DNA from: Amoebidium appalachense
Taxonomy: Eukaryota > Ichthyosporea
Assembly: GCA_963693365.1 (NCBI GenBank)
Contig: CAVNZM010000012.1
Location: forward strand, 1,488,001 to 1,552,000
Length of the DNA stretch: 64,000 bases
Reading direction: 5' to 3'
A program made the position numbers and the translations under genes. The notes under the pieces are model-generated. The model searched no databases. It was not told the DNA's origin and saw only the letters and a program-made list of their open reading frames with translations. This document shows, piece by piece, positions 63,678 through 64,000 of this stretch (position 1 is the first letter of the stretch; each line of letters starts with the position of its first letter).

Positions 63678-64000
63678 ATTCAGTGTATCTTAATAAGCAA
63701 ACTCTGCCCCCTCCGACCCCCCCCCCACCAGCCCATCCCTACCCCTCTCCCTCCCAAAAAATAAAAAGACAGGAGAAGGTTCAAAGCGAAGGCAGTCATA
63801 TGTGTGTGTATATATAGTAGATGGTTTGGATGATACGGTCTATATTTTGGGAAATCAAATGAGACTACTATCCCTCGTGTGCATGCATGGCTCACTGCGT
63901 TTTCCAGCACCGTGCCACCCGACTTCATAGGTAAGGGGCGCAGCAGGCGCACCTGGTGCGTGTAGATAAAGATTGTTTGGAATACCACTAAACGTGCGAT
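63678..64000. other. downstream flank of GPCR copy F
   Basis: A short C-rich tract (63714-63760) and unique DNA; no feature recognised. Confidence 0.5.

Overview
The window is nuclear DNA from a unicellular eukaryote. Genes have several to many spliceosomal introns (GT-AG, donors mostly GTAAG, GTATGT or GTGAGT, acceptors CAG), TATA-like boxes and AATAAA signals. Non-coding DNA is dominated by poly-C/poly-G runs, (CA)n/(GT)n, (CT)n, (GAA)n and (CCCT)n arrays. The gene content would fit a fungus-like or holozoan protist such as an ichthyosporean: cAMP-receptor-like GPCRs, a proteinase-K-like secreted protease, a TFIIH p34 subunit, a GH29 glycosidase and a GUT2-type glycerol-3-phosphate dehydrogenase. 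The species cannot be named from sequence alone. Most computed reading frames are translations of microsatellites; the genes below were assembled exon by exon from splice signals, intron phase and family similarity.

Layout. 1-343: last exon of a GPCR gene (copy A, +). 3698-6532: decayed GPCR copy B (-). 8292-12312: GPCR copy C (+). 15789-19546: seven-exon secreted subtilase (+). 21912-25675: decayed GPCR copy D (-). 28340-32666: apparently intact four-exon GPCR copy E (-). 34810-43968: eleven-exon TFIIH p34 gene (+). 46873-54893: at least eight exons of a GH29 alpha-L-fucosidase-like gene (-), with a frameshift in exon 2 and transposon remnants in its introns. 56902-58704: intronless mitochondrial glycerol-3-phosphate dehydrogenase (+). 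63324-63677: orphan last exon of GPCR copy F (+).

The six GPCR copies are one family. They share a 20-23-codon first exon with the pattern C-x2-Q-F, a second exon of exactly 419 nt (TM1-TM4), a third exon with TM5 and a long third intracellular loop, and a fourth with TM6-TM7. Intron phases are 0, 2, 0. The family is undergoing birth and death: one copy looks intact, one is open only with an alternative acceptor, two are pseudogenes, one is cut by the window edge and one is a solitary 3' exon. The other genes are functionally unrelated: housekeeping transcription/repair, glycerol metabolism and secreted hydrolases.

Points most worth a second look: the GH29 protein has lost three conserved active-site histidines; p34 intron 6 contains eight tandem copies of its own 3' splice site; two families of short inverted-repeat elements sit in or beside the GH29 gene; and intronic C/G tracts tend to follow transcription direction.
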